From: Clostridium sp. KNHs214
Lineage (GTDB): Bacteria; Bacillota; Clostridia; Clostridiales; Clostridiaceae
Direction of reading: 5' to 3'
Assembly: GCF_000744935.1 (NCBI RefSeq)
Contig: NZ_JQMW01000011.1
Span: 1,240,001 to 1,304,000 of the forward strand
Length of the DNA: 64,000 bases
The notes beneath the pieces are model-generated. The model saw nothing but the letters and a program-made list of their open reading frames with translations. It was not told the DNA's origin and did no database searches. A program made the position numbers and the translations under genes. Shown in pieces: positions 63,543-64,000 of the stretch. Numbering within the stretch: position 1 is the first letter of the stretch; every line of letters begins with the position of its first letter.

Positions 63543-63580
63543 GAGCCTGTTTGCGGTTAATGTCTGCAACAGGTTTTTCC
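63543..63580 (+). terminator. Terminator after tRNA-Ser
   Basis: GAGCCTGTTTGC...GCAACAGGTTTTT, imperfect stem with T5 tail. Confidence 0.65.
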
Positions 63581-63671
63581 TTTTTTTCAGCCTTCTACGC
63601 TCTCTTTGGAGGGCGTTAATGTCGCTGCAACAATACACAGCGGTGTGAACTGTATAGACTAACACATAAGA

Positions 63672-63708
63672 AAACCCTCCAAACTTCACGGGTTTGGAGG
63701 GTTTCTTC
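63672..63708. terminator. Strong terminator hairpin
   Basis: AAACCCTCCAAAC pairs with GTTTGGAGGGTTT, loop TTCACGG, T-rich on the right and A-rich on the left. Could end the minus-strand gene at 63801 as well as rightward transcripts. Confidence 0.8.
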
Positions 63709-63800
63709 AAATAGTTTAGGCATAGGGAAAGAACCGCTAAAGTGTCGTTTTTTCTTTGGCAGGTGAGTTTTACCGCAATCACTGATTGACATCGAAAACA

Positions 63801-64000
63801 CTAATCATTTAGGGTTTTATTTTTTTCATAATTTTGCTTTCCGATCAAAGCGGCACCTATAGCTCCATTAAATTGAGGATAATTTGCTTCATGGATATCA
63901 CACAATAATTCATCCTCCAAAGCTAAACGCAGGGCTTCATTTTTAGCACCGCCCCCGGTCATCAAAATATCTCCGTTGGATTTATATTTTCTGGCAAGTT
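63801..64000 (-). CDS. CoA-enzyme activase-like ATPase (BadF/BadG/HgdC type), partial
   Basis: Only the last 66 residues are in the window: 'DILMTGGGAKNEALRLALEDEL' region and 'YPQFNGAIGAALIGKQ', the GG-A-N...GAxGAA pattern that ends the ASKHA domain of 2-hydroxyacyl-CoA dehydratase activators and relatives. It would couple ATP hydrolysis to activation of an iron-sulfur dehydratase or reductase. The sequence is visibly richer in G/C and uses codons such as CTG and GCC more than its neighbours, hinting at transfer. The 5' end lies beyond the window. Confidence 0.75.
   Translation of the reverse strand, partial: LARKYKSNGDILMTGGGAKNEALRLALEDELLCDIHEANYPQFNGAIGAALIGKQNYEKNKTLND

Noticed and set aside
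63384-63782. 132-residue minus-strand ORF overlapping tRNA-Ser
   Set aside because: It runs antisense through the tRNA and two hairpins, has no ribosome site and its product resembles nothing.

Overview
This is a low-GC window (mostly A/T-rich, strong AGGAGG-type ribosome sites, T-run terminators, a Spo0E-like protein, a SpoIIP-like protein, a CooS-type CO dehydrogenase and several PTS operons) that fits an anaerobic spore-forming Clostridium. The C. botulinum/C. sporogenes type is a guess from gene content; the species cannot be fixed from the sequence alone.

Layout. 1-6.6 kb is a defence and mobile-DNA zone: a small XRE regulator, the N-terminal stump of a restriction-modification type methylase cut off by an insertion sequence (17-bp terminal inverted repeats, frameshifted transposase), a self-regulated ribbon-helix-helix/zinc-ribbon gene, and a complete retron: deoxyribosyltransferase-like effector, msr-msd RNA gene bounded by a 13-bp perfect a1/a2 repeat, and a retron reverse transcriptase. 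The retron is bracketed by a 16-bp direct repeat that belongs to an undescribed degenerate repeat array lying just downstream. 6.6-21 kb is metabolism: a glucose-superfamily PTS permease with a M20 dipeptidase, PRD regulator, epimerase-like protein, HAD phosphatase and a stand-alone EIIA, then an iron alcohol dehydrogenase, a transaldolase-like protein and a phosphohexomutase. 21-26.2 kb is a second PTS unit controlled by LicT-type antitermination (one RNA antiterminator/terminator before the EIIA gene and one before the EIICB gene), with MalY-like and GutQ/KpsF-like enzymes downstream.

26.5-33 kb holds a Fic protein, an arsenic-type cluster (ArsC, YraQ/ArsP-like permease, ArsR), then aroA-aroC with an unusual aroA carrying two repeat-rich insertions, and a HAD protein. 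At 33-37 kb a diguanylate cyclase gene is split by a 3,152-bp three-gene transposon (DUF6431-like protein, DD(35)E transposase, AAA ATPase) with TGT...ACA ends and a 6-bp target duplication; removing it restores the reading frame exactly. 37-47 kb holds a long RelA/SpoT-like protein, the CO dehydrogenase operon, a chemoreceptor, a C_GCAxxG_C_C protein and a GltS-type symporter.

47-54 kb contains a transglutaminase-like gene and, filling the whole space between it and feoB, a roughly 1-kb non-coding element made of two inverted copies of a ~336-nt palindromic unit whose stems differ by compensating changes while the loop is conserved. FeoA/FeoB and a divergent DtxR/MntR regulator follow, then a SpoIIP-like protein lacking the usual catalytic motifs. 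54-64 kb has a P2-type ATPase, a tRNA-Arg used as the integration site of a 1.2-kb DUF3791/DUF3990 islet (48-bp direct repeat of the tRNA 3' part), an MFS transporter with its regulator, a short Spo0E-like gene, tadA, a cupin, a broken and an intact tRNA-Ser, and the 3' end of a CoA-enzyme activase-like gene. A dispersed MITE-like repeat (four copies, both orientations) is scattered through the window.
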